Part shown: positions 15,978 to 25,285 of the stretch, in pieces
How the letters are laid out: every line of letters begins with the position of its first letter
How positions within the stretch are numbered: the stretch's first letter is position 1
Origin: Tritrichomonas foetus
Lineage: Eukaryota; Parabasalia; Tritrichomonadida; Tritrichomonadidae
Reading direction: 5' to 3'
DNA: 28,736 nucleotides
Assembly: GCA_001839685.1 (NCBI GenBank)
Contig: MLAK01001144.1
Location: 2,999 to 31,734, forward strand
Program-made: the position numbers and the translations under genes
The notes under the pieces: model-generated
Databases searched by the model: none
The model's input: only the letters and a program-made list of their open reading frames with translations
What the model was told of the DNA's origin: nothing

Positions 15978-18068
15978 ATGGATTTAAATAACGAAAACTA
16001 TATAGACAACTTAATCAACACATATACATTAATTCGTGATAATAGCAACACTGTTTCTCTCCTCTATAAAAATGATGAATCAGAAATAACAAAATATACG
16101 GATCAAATTTCCAGCAGTGTTAATCAATACCTTGTTTCCCTCTGTTCACAAGATGGAGAAAGCAAGCAAGTTTCAGAGGCCAAAAGAATCCTTGATGAGT
16201 CTCTGAAGTCTGATTCTCAAATTTCCCAATCCCTCCCAGTTCTCGAGAAAATCTGGGCTTCTCTACAGGAGGAAGCCGGCTTCCCAACACAGCCTTTCCA
16301 GAATTTGGCAGTCGATTTTAACCAACTCAATCAAATGGTGGAGCCACTCAAGAAAAGTATTAATGATATCAAAGAAATCATCAATTTAGATATCGATAGT
16401 TTATTCAAAAATGACGAAGACGATAATGGAGACGACGACAATGGCGGAGCCCCAGTTGAAGTCAATAATTACGTAAAGAAAATATTATCAATTCTTAACT
16501 TGCACACAGGTATTCAATCACTCCAAGAATTCAATTCCTATTTGGCCGAACATTCTGCTGAACTTTCACAAGGTGAGCCTTCAACTCCAGCCGAAACAAC
16601 AGAACCACAAAGCACCAATACAAATAATGATGAACTCATTCAACAAATTGAAGGTCTTCAAAAACAGATCGATCAGAAAAATGCTACTATTAAAGAATTA
16701 GAAGGAGTAGTTAAATCTGTGGCTGAAAAAGATGACGAAATCACAAAAATTAACAACGAATTGAAAGAAACCACCGAAAAAGTGACAAAGTTAGAAGAAG
16801 AACTTGCCGAAAAAGAAAAAACAATCTCCACTCAAAAAGATGAAAATATTCAACTTCAAATGTCACTAAAAGATAAAGATCTTGAATTGAGTGAAGCGAA
16901 ATTGGCTGCAGATACCTCTGAAAAAGACAAAGAAATCGCAAGTTTGAAAGATAAACTTGATAGTGCTGAAAATCAAGTATTTAACTTAAATAATGCACTT
17001 CAAGATCGTGAACAAACAATCCTTGAACTTCGCGCTGAATTGAATAATGGTGGAGCCAAAGAAGCTCCTGCACCCCTTCCTGTTATTGAAAATACGCCTG
17101 ATGTTGTCGCTATTCGTCAAGAAAACGATAGACTTAAAGAGCAAATTGAAGAATTCCAAAAGAATGAGGCCAATAAAGATAATGAAGCAAACAAACTTCG
17201 TGCTGATCTTCAACAAGCACAAAAAGAATTAAACGAAGAAAAAACAAAGATTGATGTTTCCAACAAACTTTCAGAACAATTAAATAAACAAGTAGAAGCA
17301 TTAAATATAAAGGTTGTCGATCTTCAAAATGAATTAAATGCAGCCAAAGCAACACAAGCAGTAAATGCAGGTTCTGAAGCAGAAATTCAGAAATTGAAAG
17401 AAGAAATCAAACGATTGGAAGAAAGCAACAATTTCTTCAGAGACATCAGCCAAGAAGATAATAAGAAGAAAGATGACGCACTTAATAAAAAGGATGCAGA
17501 ATTAAAGACTGTACAAGCACAAGTTGGTGAATTAAATGAAAAGTTGACACAATATGCTGCCAATAATACACAACTTCATGCAAACATTCAAACTGCTACA
17601 AAGAACATTAAAACTCTTCAACAAGCTATTGCACAAAGAGACCAAAACCTTATTAAGTTACAAGAACAATTAAAGATGCTTGAAGAAGAGAAGAAAGCAT
17701 ATCTAGCTCAACAAGACCAAAATAAGGGCCCAACACCACAACAATACCAAGGAATGATCAACAAACTACGACAAGAAAACCAACAATTAAAGCAATCACT
17801 CGAAATGCAAAGAAGAGCTTCTAATGCTGAAGGTGATGCAGATGCAGCTCAACAAGATCAACAAGCACAGCATGTACAACAAGCACAACCAGCTAATGAA
17901 GGACCAAATCCAGCTGCTTTACAAGAACAAGTAAACAAGCTCATGGATCAACTTCGTGCTGCAACAGATGCAAGAAACTTCGAAAGAGAGCAAGCATCAA
18001 AGAGAGCTGAACATGCAAACAAGATTGGTCAAGCAATCAAGAGGTATACCGTAGAATATACAGCTTAA
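15978..18068 (+). CDS. Long coiled-coil protein, 696 residues
   Basis: The first 140 residues are helical and mixed. An acidic linker (NDEDDNGDDDNGG) lies at about residues 145-157, and a Ser/Thr/Pro-rich linker at about 200-215. From about residue 218 to the end the sequence is almost wholly heptad-patterned coiled coil rich in Glu, Lys, Gln and Asn, with many short repeats such as KIDVSNKLSEQLNKQ. The C-terminal part is Gln/Ala-rich and ends with a basic helix. There is no enzymatic domain, membrane segment or signal peptide. Proteins of this type serve as cytoskeletal, vesicle-tethering or centrosomal scaffolds; which applies here cannot be told. The ATG at 15978 is the first in frame, and the stop overlaps TAAA. 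It is more codon-balanced than its flanks, so surely a real gene. Confidence 0.9.
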   Translation: MDLNNENYIDNLINTYTLIRDNSNTVSLLYKNDESEITKYTDQISSSVNQYLVSLCSQDGESKQVSEAKRILDESLKSDSQISQSLPVLEKIWASLQEEAGFPTQPFQNLAVDFNQLNQMVEPLKKSINDIKEIINLDIDSLFKNDEDDNGDDDNGGAPVEVNNYVKKILSILNLHTGIQSLQEFNSYLAEHSAELSQGEPSTPAETTEPQSTNTNNDELIQQIEGLQKQIDQKNATIKELEGVVKSVAEKDDEITKINNELKETTEKVTKLEEELAEKEKTISTQKDENIQLQMSLKDKDLELSEAKLAADTSEKDKEIASLKDKLDSAENQVFNLNNALQDREQTILELRAELNNGGAKEAPAPLPVIENTPDVVAIRQENDRLKEQIEEFQKNEANKDNEANKLRADLQQAQKELNEEKTKIDVSNKLSEQLNKQVEALNIKVVDLQNELNAAKATQAVNAGSEAEIQKLKEEIKRLEESNNFFRDISQEDNKKKDDALNKKDAELKTVQAQVGELNEKLTQYAANNTQLHANIQTATKNIKTLQQAIAQRDQNLIKLQEQLKMLEEEKKAYLAQQDQNKGPTPQQYQGMINKLRQENQQLKQSLEMQRRASNAEGDADAAQQDQQAQHVQQAQPANEGPNPAALQEQVNKLMDQLRAATDARNFEREQASKRAEHANKIGQAIKRYTVEYTA

Positions 18069-18446
18069 AGAAGCCAATTGGTTTTACTTCTCGATTGACA
18101 TAGTTAATAATTAAAAATAATCACACGACAGCATTTTTTCTTCTCATTATTTCATCTTTTTATCAATATCTAGTTTGAATAATTCTTATAATAATTAGTG
18201 AACAACTGTGACAAAATATTTACAAAATAATGATTTAATCTCGAAGATAAAATTCTAAAAATGTAAGAAACATACTTTTTCTTTCTTTTTTTTTTTTTTT
18301 TTTTAGACGAGGGTATTGGTGGTAAACGAATGTACATGAATTTTCAAGATCTGAGAACAGAAACAACAAAAATAAAATAAACAGATGATCAAAGTAATGT
18401 ATAAATATTTTAAAAACAACAAATATATAAATACAGATGTAAAGAG
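18069..18446. other. Spacer between convergent genes with a 19-T run
   Basis: This is the 3' region shared by the plus-strand coiled-coil gene and the minus-strand GCFC-like gene. A run of 19 T (18286-18304) preceded by CTTTC is the main feature. It may be slippage-prone. I see no RNA gene. Confidence 0.5.
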
Positions 18447-19556
18447 CTATGTTTCCCATATTTTCGCCTTCTTAAATCCAAAGTTTATCATCATTTGATT
18501 ATATACTTTATATTTAAGCTTTCCTGTACCGAAAGCAGATTCTAGTCTGGCTTTCAACACACCGAAAAGTTGTACTTCTGCAACAGATTTGTGATTGCAA
18601 TAATCTAAGATTTCGATACAATGCAAGAATGCCATACGAAAATCGTTTTCATTTTGCAAAGGCTCAGTTTTCAATTTGTTGACAAGAATCGGAACACATA
18701 TTTGTTCGAATACTTTTGGAACCATATCTTGGTTTCCAAATTCTTCAGTCCATTTCCAACCAGCCCTTACCCATGACAAGTCAATTAAAGGAGAATTTTT
18801 AGAAAAAATAAAATTGTTCGTCTCTACAATAGCAAAAAATTCAAATAATTCTTGGACAGATTCTGAAAATCCGCATTTTTTGTAAAGTTGAGGATCAAGT
18901 CTTTGGAATGACTTAACTTTTTCTAAAGCATTATCTAGGGAAAGATATTCATCTTTTACATCATCAAAATCAATGTTTGATGCTTCATCAATGAAGTTTA
19001 TCAGTTCTGTGAAAAATTGTTTAATTTTCCAAAATGCGGAATTCGCATTTGGCCCAATTGAGGCTTCCACTATGTTTATTTCTTTTATGGTGTTTAAAAG
19101 TTCGTCTTCAGCATTGTTTATGTTTTGTTCAATTTTGGACGCTGCATTTTTTTCGTTTTCATAATTTCCAAATTTTTCGAAAAGCTGATTAAACAGTGAA
19201 TTCATTTCTGTCACTTCCGAATTTTTCGAAGGATTGTATTTTTCGCTTTCTTCGCTTTCTGAGTATGAATAATAGTAAGATTCGCTATAATCTGAATAAT
19301 CATTATTTTTCGTAATTTTGGAATCCTGGGCTACATTGAAGCCGTGGGTTGATTGTTGGCGATTGCTGTGATAGGAATTTGTTGTTTCTTTTTTCGTTTG
19401 GAGTAAAAAATTGGGTCTGATATTTTTGATTGACGAATAATTTGGAAGTTTGTTCATTCGAAAATTCGTGTAATCAATTTCAGGATCATCCTCTTTACCG
19501 ATATTCATTTGAAATGCGGACGATCCTGTTTTGTTCACAAGATTTCTCTTTCGCAT
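18447..19556 (-). CDS. GCFC-domain-like nuclear protein, 369 residues
   Basis: I start it at the ATG at 19556 because the longer frame begins at TTG. The N terminus MRKRN is basic, as in PAXBP1/GCF-type proteins. A low-complexity Tyr/Ser/Glu stretch lies around residues 90-110 and a helical middle follows. Then comes a segment (DDVKDEYLSLDNALEKVKSF, then LDPQLYKKCGF, then WVRAGWKW) whose order resembles the GCFC domain of PAXBP1/ILP1 and TFIP11. In other eukaryotes these take part in spliceosome disassembly or transcription. The domain call is from memory of family pattern and is not certain; the protein is also much shorter than animal PAXBP1. It converges with the coiled-coil gene. The frame is intact. 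Confidence 0.5.
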   Translation of the reverse strand: MRKRNLVNKTGSSAFQMNIGKEDDPEIDYTNFRMNKLPNYSSIKNIRPNFLLQTKKETTNSYHSNRQQSTHGFNVAQDSKITKNNDYSDYSESYYYSYSESEESEKYNPSKNSEVTEMNSLFNQLFEKFGNYENEKNAASKIEQNINNAEDELLNTIKEINIVEASIGPNANSAFWKIKQFFTELINFIDEASNIDFDDVKDEYLSLDNALEKVKSFQRLDPQLYKKCGFSESVQELFEFFAIVETNNFIFSKNSPLIDLSWVRAGWKWTEEFGNQDMVPKVFEQICVPILVNKLKTEPLQNENDFRMAFLHCIEILDYCNHKSVAEVQLFGVLKARLESAFGTGKLKYKVYNQMMINFGFKKAKIWET

Positions 19557-20057
19557 CTTGGCAAGGTAACCTAAGGTCAATTTAATTGGTCAAAATGTGA
19601 TTTAATTATTTGAAAATAAATTTGGTCGGAAGTTCTCTATATTTTGTCATTCGTCTTAATCTCGCCTTCTCGACTTTTTGGTCATGATTCTCAATTTTGA
19701 TAAGTATTCAGACACCTAATAATTTCCTTTTCCAAAATTTATTTAAAATAACAATTCAGTTCGACTTTTTAAAAATTAACAGGTGACACCATCATTTTTG
19801 CCGCGATTGTCGATTTCGTCTGATTTTCATGGATAGGATATATAAATGAAAAGAAGATTTATTTATAAATAAAGTATTAGTTCATTTAAATATATAATCT
19901 TTTATATTATTTTTAATGATTTTTTATGTATAAAATTCTAAAAGTCATAAGATTCTGTCCTTTCTCAAAATTTGGAGTCCAGTGGATTTCCAAAGAAAAG
20001 AAAGTGATTGCAGTATCGTTAGTTGACAAATGCCAGATAATATTAACCTCTGGAGAT
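19557..20057. other. Spacer between two minus-strand genes
   Basis: It contains the presumed promoter of the GCFC-like gene and the 3' end of the DENN-like gene. On the minus strand about 20046-19920 is open and encodes a non-random-looking peptide (IIWHLSTNDTAITFFSLEIH). It has no ATG at its start and no recognised family. It may be a gene remnant or chance. Confidence 0.35.
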
Positions 20058-21335
20058 TTAATCCTTGAACTTTAGTAGATATTTTTTAATCACCTTACGG
20101 TGGATATTAATAACAGACATAAAGTGTTTATCTGATGAAAACTTTTTCCCCAATAAATCAAGTTTTTGATAAATCAACAGTAAATGTTGATGACTCATTC
20201 CACACAAAGCAGTTTCAGGATTTATAGATAGAAATGAATTTCTAAAAGTACTTCGAAAAACAATCTTTCTTCTATAAAATATCATAGTTTTTGTTTTTTC
20301 TATTTGCCTAAATGCGTCTGGAGGGAGTGTTTTGTATTTTCTTTTATCATCTTTCATTTTAAATATATCTTCAAAATCATCAGTAACATATGGACCCTCC
20401 AAAACATCATTATAAGGGTTAATGAGTAATATTCTATCCATTAAGAAAACTAATATTTCTAGGACTTTTAGTGTTTTTTGCAATACTTTTTCTTTGAGAA
20501 CTCCAGATTCAACAAATTCATTTTTTTGGATAACATTAGTAATGCATCCAAAATTCCTAATTTTATTAACTTCTACATTTGATGTGGTTGCCACTATGCT
20601 ATAAAACTGTAAATTAAGTAACCTTTCATCTTCTTCATTCATAGTTATTAGAATTCGATCTCTGAATTCAACAGGATAAATTAAAGAACATGCAGCAAAA
20701 ACTGCAGAAGACAAAATTTCTGGATCATCACATATAATTAACAAGCCTGACCCTGTTAGCAAAGTCCTCCATATTTGGGTGATTTCATCGTGTTGGAAAT
20801 ATTGAAACGCATTGATATGTGTAAAGCAAACTGTCGCAATATCTAATTTCACATATTTTGTAGATGTTGGGAAATTAACGAGAATAGTATTATGATTTAT
20901 CAATTTCCATGATAAAAGAAGTGAATAAATAAAATCAACAAATACTAGAGAATCAAAGTCAATCAGATTTGAGGATGTTTCTGTTTGGATTTCTTCAAAA
21001 AAAGAAAAGTACAAAGACGGGAGATTATAAATCGTAAGAATGATGATTGAATAGTAATTTTCTTTATCACCTTTGAAATTCCACGTAAAAGCCCAATGAT
21101 TTTTGGTTGTAAAGGCATACTTGATACTTGTTTTATTGTCATTTAATCTAAACCCATTATCTATAATTATTCTAAGATCGTTATCAAAATTGAAGTCTTC
21201 TGGACTCACTGTCTTTAAAAATGTTACCGATTTCGGTTTATGCTCCAATAAAATTAAAGCAACGCAAAAGTCATTTTCTATTTTCGTATTTTCACTCATT
21301 ACAATTTCTTTCCCATCAGTTTTTAAATTCACCAT
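20058..21335 (-). CDS. DENN-domain-like protein, 425 residues
   Basis: The protein has the alternating strand/helix texture of DENN proteins. An N-terminal half (FCVALILLEHKP, then KYAFTTKNHWAFTWNF, then YYSIIILTIYNLP) is followed by a core segment IWRTLLTGSGLLIICDDPE. That segment resembles the central DENN module in AVL9/DENND6/DENND10-type proteins, where a large helix precedes a strand ending in D-P. DENN proteins exchange GDP for GTP on Rab GTPases and act in membrane trafficking. No membrane segment or coiled coil is seen. The match is by pattern only and no single catalytic residue can be named, so the class is probable and the subfamily open. The ATG at 21335 is clear, and the stop overlaps TAAA. 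Confidence 0.5.
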   Translation of the reverse strand: MVNLKTDGKEIVMSENTKIENDFCVALILLEHKPKSVTFLKTVSPEDFNFDNDLRIIIDNGFRLNDNKTSIKYAFTTKNHWAFTWNFKGDKENYYSIIILTIYNLPSLYFSFFEEIQTETSSNLIDFDSLVFVDFIYSLLLSWKLINHNTILVNFPTSTKYVKLDIATVCFTHINAFQYFQHDEITQIWRTLLTGSGLLIICDDPEILSSAVFAACSLIYPVEFRDRILITMNEEDERLLNLQFYSIVATTSNVEVNKIRNFGCITNVIQKNEFVESGVLKEKVLQKTLKVLEILVFLMDRILLINPYNDVLEGPYVTDDFEDIFKMKDDKRKYKTLPPDAFRQIEKTKTMIFYRRKIVFRSTFRNSFLSINPETALCGMSHQHLLLIYQKLDLLGKKFSSDKHFMSVINIHRKVIKKYLLKFKD

Positions 21336-21607
21336 GAAATTGGTCTGATAAAACCGTTTTACATCTTATCCACATCAAAAGTATAGAAAAATTGAATACA
21401 TAAAGTAAAACATCAAAATCTTCAAATAAAAAAAAAATAAAATAAAGAATCAATCAAAGAATCATTTTATTCATAATCAAGCATGAATTCATTTTCGAGC
21501 AGCATTTTTATTCTTTTTATTTTTTCTTTTTATACTCAATTTTTCAATCAATTTTTTTTCCTCATTTAAAAAAGAATATCTAAACCATTTCATTTTTGCA
21601 TTTCATT

Positions 21608-23148
21608 TCAATTTCCATTTAAATCCTCCTTCAGAAGCTCAACTAACCTCCTCAACTCAGCGATTCCTCCCCTCACTTCATCTTCGGTTTTCTTAATACT
21701 GTCAGTGATTTGATCCTGGAACATTCTCACAGTCATTGGCGGATTCGGCTGTTTCGTCATTTTCAACCGAGCTTCTTCTTGCTCATCAAACAACATCTTT
21801 TTGGCAAGAGATCTTTCAGATAGCCTGCTTGGAGACTTCTCTGAGAACCGACTTGGAGATTTCGATAAGTTACCTGAAAAAGTACCAGAAAAGTTAAGAT
21901 TTCCAGCTTTGTTGTTATTTCCATCACGCATTGCCATTTGTGAAGGAGAAAGAGCGCTTCGAAGACGAGATGGTGCAGTCTTTGTTGAGCGTGGGCTTTT
22001 GTCCATCGCTTCAGCACGAACTGACTTCTTATTCTGTTCAAGAAATGTTTTCATCATTGCAGCGATTTCTCCTGTACATAACACAAATGGTGATTGATTA
22101 TCTTCATTTCTCTGGAGTGGATCTGCACCGTGCTCCAAAAGGACACGAACACATTCTTTATGCATATGAATAACCGCAATATGTAAAGATGAATTACCAG
22201 AATTATCGCATGCATGAATGTTTGCATTATTATCGAGGAAAAATGATAAAAATTCTGGGAATCCCAATTTTGCAGCAAGATGAAGACAGGTTTCACCGTT
22301 TTTGTTACTCATGGTGACTGTGCGACCGTTTACAAGTTTTTGAGCATGTTGTAATAGACGCGCTTGAATTGAGGGGAAAAGTGGCGGTTCCTTATCGTCG
22401 TCAACTGCTTCTATATCTGCGCCATAATCAATAAGGAGGTTGAGACAGTCAATGCAACGTTGAGAAGCAGCAATGTGAAGTGGTGTAATTCCGGTGTTAT
22501 TTGGTCGGTTAACTGGTGCTTTCTGATCGAGGAATAATCGAAGGATGTCGGGGAAGTTCCTCTCACAGGCGAGATGGAGAGGAGTCCAGTATTGAATAAC
22601 TTCTGTTCGGACGCTTGTTCGTTTTTTGAGGAATTTTTTCGGTTTGGCCCCATATTCGAGCAACAGGCTGACCACGTCGGTGGCACCGCAGGCTGTCGCG
22701 TCGTGCAGTGGAGCATATCCGTAGTTGTCTAAAATGTTTGAATCGGCTTTATATTCGAGTAAGAATTTGACACACATATAATGAGCGTTTCGAACGGCGA
22801 TATGAAGTGGAGTTCTATAAAATTAGAAAATTAACACCCTGGAGTTAAAAAATCAAAAAATACGCTATTATCGATTGAATCTAAAATCGCGCCGTTTTCA
22901 ACGAGAATCGCTATGATGAATTCGTTGCCTGCCTGTGCGGCAAAGTGAAGTGAAGATTGTCCTAAATTTGTGCGGCTGTTAATCGAAACGTCTTTGGATA
23001 TCAAATATCGAACAGCTTCTGGATTACCGCCAAGAACAGCAAAATGCATGGCGGTCCATTTGTCGTCTGTAGTATTGTTGAGTCCACGAGCTGCAAATCG
23101 CTGCAACTGCTGGACATTTCCGTTCTGCGCGGCTTGGAAAACTTGCAT
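21608..23148 (-). CDS. Ankyrin-repeat protein, about 505 residues, probably spliced
   Basis: Two minus-strand frames form one gene. Exon 1 (23148-22838) starts at an ATG and holds about three ankyrin repeats (DDKWTAMHFAVLGGNPEAVR; LGQSSLHFAAQAGNEFI). Exon 2 (22814-21608) continues with at least six more, with TPLH-type cores at TPLHIAVRNAHY, APLHDATACGATDVV, TPLHLACERNFPDIL, TPLHIAASQRCIDCL, TCLHLAAKLGFPEFL and SSLHIAVIHMHKECV. The C-terminal 140 residues are Ser/Arg-rich with repeated KSPSRLSE-like units and then a short coiled coil. Joining the two parts needs removal of the 23 bases at 22815-22837; otherwise a stop follows at 22831-22833. Ankyrin proteins bind other proteins; the partner is unknown. 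A frameshifted pseudogene is the alternative, but all the rest of the frame is intact. Confidence 0.8.
22815..22837 (-). other. Putative 23-nt intron in the ankyrin gene
   Basis: On the minus strand the segment begins GTGTTAAT and ends CTAATTTTATAG. It thus has GT-AG ends, and CTAAT sits five bases before the AG. That spacing matches the fused branch-point and acceptor motif of trichomonad introns (CTAAC, a few bases, AG). It interrupts a codon after its second base. Its removal gives GGA followed by the TPLH ankyrin core in frame and removes the stop. Eight residues before it (VFFDFLTP) do not fit a standard repeat, so the donor site is less certain than the acceptor. Confidence 0.45.
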
Positions 23149-23602
23149 TCTATTTTTATTCTTTCAGAAGATGTCAAAGAAAGGTTAAAATCATAGGCCA
23201 AATAGAAAAACTAAAGGTGAAAAAGCGTATAGAAAGGCGAATTTTTTTTCTAATTCAACAAAAAATTCAGACGAAGTAAATAGATTTACACTCAATTTTT
23301 GAAATATGACCGTTTAATTGAGTCAATCCTCATCTCAATGACTCACCAAATCATTTTTTCCAAATTAATTCATTTTCATTGGAAATCAAAGGGAAGCATC
23401 AGCAGATCACAGGAAAGAAATTGACCACATCTTAGAAAAAAAACAATGAAATATCAATCTCCAAAAAATTACTCAAAAGCTATTCTTTCATAAAAGAATG
23501 GATTTAAAACATGTGCCAGTAATCACAAAAGCAGGAAAAAAAAAGTTTTGGAAAATATGATTGAAAATGTATATTTTGATTGATTATTGAATTAAAAGGA
23601 GT
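23149..23602. other. Intergenic stretch between ankyrin and uL11 genes
   Basis: Holds the ankyrin promoter and the 3' end of the uL11 gene, both on the minus strand. I see no gene, RNA or repeat in it. Confidence 0.5.
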
Positions 23603-24082
23603 TTATTCGTTTGGAATTTGGAGTTCACCACCTGTGATCTTCTTTTGAACATCTTTTGGATCTTGGCCTTCAACGCGGGCACCCATTGCCTGAGCTGTAC
23701 CAAGAACCTCTTTGACAGTTCCGGCGAGTGTCTTTGACATTGACTTGTGGCGCATTTGACGAGCGATGTCGATGATTGTGTCGAGTGTCAAGTTTCCGCT
23801 GTGTTTGACATTCTTTGTCTTCTTACGATCACGGTGTGGCTCTTGAAGGGCGTGGATCAAGAGTGTTGATGTTGATGGAACGATTGAGATTGTTGCTTGA
23901 CGATCGACGATTGTGATTTGGACTGTGCAGCGATATCCTTTATATTCTTCTGTGGCTTTGGCAACTTGTTGACCGACTTGACCGGAGTTAACACCGAGTG
24001 GACCTAAACGTGGAGCAAGCTTTGCTGTAACACCTGATTCTCCACCCCAAACTCTAGCACGGATTATGACCTCTTGAGACAT
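23603..24082 (-). CDS. RPL12: 60S ribosomal protein L12 (uL11)
   Basis: A 159-residue protein of the eukaryotic uL11 family (usual length about 165). It binds the GTPase-associated centre of the large-subunit rRNA at the base of the ribosomal stalk. Recognisable segments are the N-terminal GVTAKLAPRLGPLGVNSGQV (the Pro/Gly-rich loop of uL11), YKGYRCTVQITIVDRQATIS, the KNVKHSGNLTLDTIIDIARQ region, and LAGTVKEVLGTAQAMGARV of the RNA-binding C-terminal domain. The ATG at 24082 is the family start. The stop overlaps TAAA. It is much less AT-rich than the flanking DNA, as expected for a highly expressed gene. It is divergent from the small gene at 24350, so the 267-bp spacer should hold both promoters. 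Confidence 0.98.
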   Translation of the reverse strand: MSQEVIIRARVWGGESGVTAKLAPRLGPLGVNSGQVGQQVAKATEEYKGYRCTVQITIVDRQATISIVPSTSTLLIHALQEPHRDRKKTKNVKHSGNLTLDTIIDIARQMRHKSMSKTLAGTVKEVLGTAQAMGARVEGQDPKDVQKKITGGELQIPNE

Positions 24083-24349
24083 AAGGAAAGGCCATATATA
24101 ACCGTAGAAAATTGATACTCATTGAAAATTAAATACTTTATATGATGATTGAGTATGACGATACATACTTTTTATGTCTATATTTGGCCATGTTCATTCA
24201 TTTGAAAGATGAAGGAATGTCAAAATTTCTACTCTGACCAAATTTTGGCTGAATTCTCACAAAATATTTTTTTTTGCAATTTGAAGTTAGTCACCTAATT
24301 TTTTTTCTGAAAATACCTATGCCAATTTTCATGCAAATACTTCTTTCCA

Positions 24350-24805
24350 ATGAACAGAAGAAAGTGGACTGATCATTTTCAAGCTTCTGTTCACTCAAAC
24401 ATGTCATTAATGAGTGACATCGATTTCGCAAAAACTTGTTCCTTCATTGTATCGAGTGAGATATATTCGACTAATCCCTGCTTTGTCGACAAAGCTGAAG
24501 AGACGATAGAAGAGACAGAATATCAAAAAACAGTAAATACCTATTTAAATTCCATCAGTGGGCCAAATCGCGCCAGAGAAAGAGAGTTTTTTCGCATTCC
24601 ACTTTTTGAAGAAAAAAAATCGCCCTTCGATATTTTCATTCAAATTCCAAATTGGCAATCGTACTGGTGCCCAGAAATACTTCAAAACAATATCGAGTCC
24701 AATGTTCCTTGGACGCATGAAAACCCTCCAAAGTGTAACGTTGAAATTAGCAACAAATATTTCTTTCATTCTGGCGACATTGGATACAATCCTGAAGAGT
24801 TCTAA
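24350..24805 (+). CDS. Small hypothetical protein, 151 residues
   Basis: An ATG-started frame with balanced, non-repetitive composition (many Trp, Pro, Cys and Glu), unlike chance AT-rich frames. Segments such as WTDHFQASVHSNMSLMSDID and IQIPNWQSYWCPEIL suggest a folded soluble protein. I see no signal peptide, membrane segment or known motif. It is divergent from the uL11 gene and probably shares its promoter region. Function unknown. Confidence 0.6.
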   Translation: MNRRKWTDHFQASVHSNMSLMSDIDFAKTCSFIVSSEIYSTNPCFVDKAEETIEETEYQKTVNTYLNSISGPNRAREREFFRIPLFEEKKSPFDIFIQIPNWQSYWCPEILQNNIESNVPWTHENPPKCNVEISNKYFFHSGDIGYNPEEF

Positions 24806-25285
24806 TTTAGAACTTATAAAAGGGCTAATTATTCTTGATAGACCAGAGATCACAATATTTTTTATAGAGTCATGATTTCATATTTGTTTAATCTTAATAT
24901 CTATGATAGATTCTCTGATGCTTAATAATTCCTCTTCTCAAATAGAAATGATGATAATCAATATTTTTGATTCTATCATGGAAACCAAATTCACAAAAAT
25001 TTGTGCATTAAATTTTCATTCAATTCATCAATAAAAATAAAGATGAAGAAACGTTTTTCATATGGCAGAATAGAAGAATTGAGTTACAAAAAATATACTA
25101 ATTAAACTACTTCTGGAAAAAGAGAGTTAATAAAATGCAGTTTTTTTAATAGTGATTTTTATGAGTCAGCTTGTTGATTCAACATTATTTTCAAATATTA
25201 CCGATTTTCTGATATGAATAGGTGAAAATGACTTTCAACTAGATTTGTGAGCTGACTATAATTTTTCTTTTAGTTTCTTTTCTTC
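24806..25285. other. AT-rich spacer between convergent genes
   Basis: This is the 3' region of the small hypothetical gene and of the large minus-strand gene. Nothing recognisable is seen. Confidence 0.5.

Noticed and set aside
18235..18459. A 74-residue minus-strand frame over the T-run
   Set aside because: It is poly-Lys and hydrophobic translation of simple sequence.
19557..19580. An upstream extension of the GCFC-like protein by eight residues
   Set aside because: It begins at TTG. The ATG at 19556 gives the basic MRKRN start typical of the family.
22831..22879. A 49-nt intron from the GTATTT donor in the ankyrin gene
   Set aside because: Its removal would put the TPLH ankyrin cores out of frame and lead to an early stop. 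A 25-nt alternative ending at CCAG leaves the stop at 22831-22833 in place.
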